From: an uncultured Traorella sp.
GTDB lineage: Bacteria; Bacillota_I; Bacilli_A; Erysipelotrichales; Erysipelotrichaceae
Direction: 5' to 3'
Length of the DNA stretch: 6,349 nt
Assembly: GCA_945919165.1 (NCBI GenBank)
Contig: CAMEIZ010000105.1
Span: forward strand, 1 to 6,349
In this document: in pieces, positions 6,326 through 6,349 of the stretch
How positions within the stretch are numbered: position 1 is the stretch's first letter
Layout of the letters: every line of letters begins with the position of its first letter
Notes under the pieces: generated by a model
The model's database searches: none
What the model was told of the DNA's origin: nothing
Seen by the model: the letters and a program-made list of their open reading frames with translations, nothing else
Made by a program: the position numbers and the translations under genes

Positions 6326-6349
6326 AAAAGAGATGATTTATCATCTCTC
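6326..6349. terminator. Hairpin terminator at the right edge, possibly bidirectional
   Basis: A perfect 8-bp inverted repeat, AGAGATGA (6329-6336) and TCATCTCT (6341-6348), has the loop TTTA. On the minus strand the stem is followed at once by a T-rich run (complement of 6324-6328 and the bases before it), so the visible signal fits a gene converging from the right. A T-tract for plus-strand use would lie beyond the window. Confidence 0.55.

Noticed and set aside
6306..6349. Simple frameshift in sigF, with the protein continuing in another frame
   Set aside because: The other plus frames stop at 6310-6312 and 6317-6319 (and again at 6325-6327), and none shows the RLV-type region 2 sequence that should follow. 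The loss looks like a joint or deletion, not a one-base error.
1..6349. CRISPR array, tRNA/rRNA gene, insertion sequence or riboswitch
   Set aside because: Coding genes fill almost the whole window, the largest gaps are about 75 bases (4244-4317) and 62 bases (5458-5519), and no spaced repeats, tRNA-like cloverleaf or transposase was seen.

Overview
The window is a low-GC, densely packed, entirely plus-strand stretch of a bacterial chromosome. Shine-Dalgarno sites are strong, and a dacF-spoIIAA-spoIIAB cluster is present. This points to a Firmicute from an endospore-forming lineage. The class Erysipelotrichia is a plausible guess, but that is inference from gene order and composition, not something the sequence proves.

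Region 1 (1-4243) is a tight five-gene run: the C-terminal half of a MurJ/YtgP-type lipid flippase (cut by the window start), an RsuA-family 16S rRNA pseudouridine synthase, thymidylate synthase ThyA, dihydrofolate reductase, and pyrimidine-nucleoside phosphorylase. Each of the four junctions is the same 4-base ATGA overlap, so the run looks like one translationally coupled operon. ThyA and DHFR are metabolic partners, because DHFR regenerates the folate that ThyA oxidises. The phosphorylase handles thymidine and uridine salvage or breakdown. The run ends at a clear Rho-independent terminator (4242-4273).

Region 2 (4274-6349) is the sporulation cluster. It holds a secreted D,D-carboxypeptidase of the DacA/DacF family, a 62-base gap with a promoter-like element, then spoIIAA (anti-anti-sigma factor) and spoIIAB (anti-sigma kinase), again overlapping by ATGA. 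In Bacillus and Clostridium the next gene is sigF (spoIIAC), a sigma factor of about 250 residues.

Here the expected sigF is only a stub. About 35 codons (6216-6323), starting at a TTG behind a good ribosome binding site inside the end of spoIIAB, resemble the SigF N-terminus. The frame then stops and runs straight into a perfect 8-bp hairpin at the window end. SpoIIAA and SpoIIAB keep all their key residues. This is the main finding: an apparently intact regulator pair beside a truncated copy of its target sigma factor. It suggests recent loss of sporulation in this lineage, or a rearrangement or insertion that has separated the rest of sigF.
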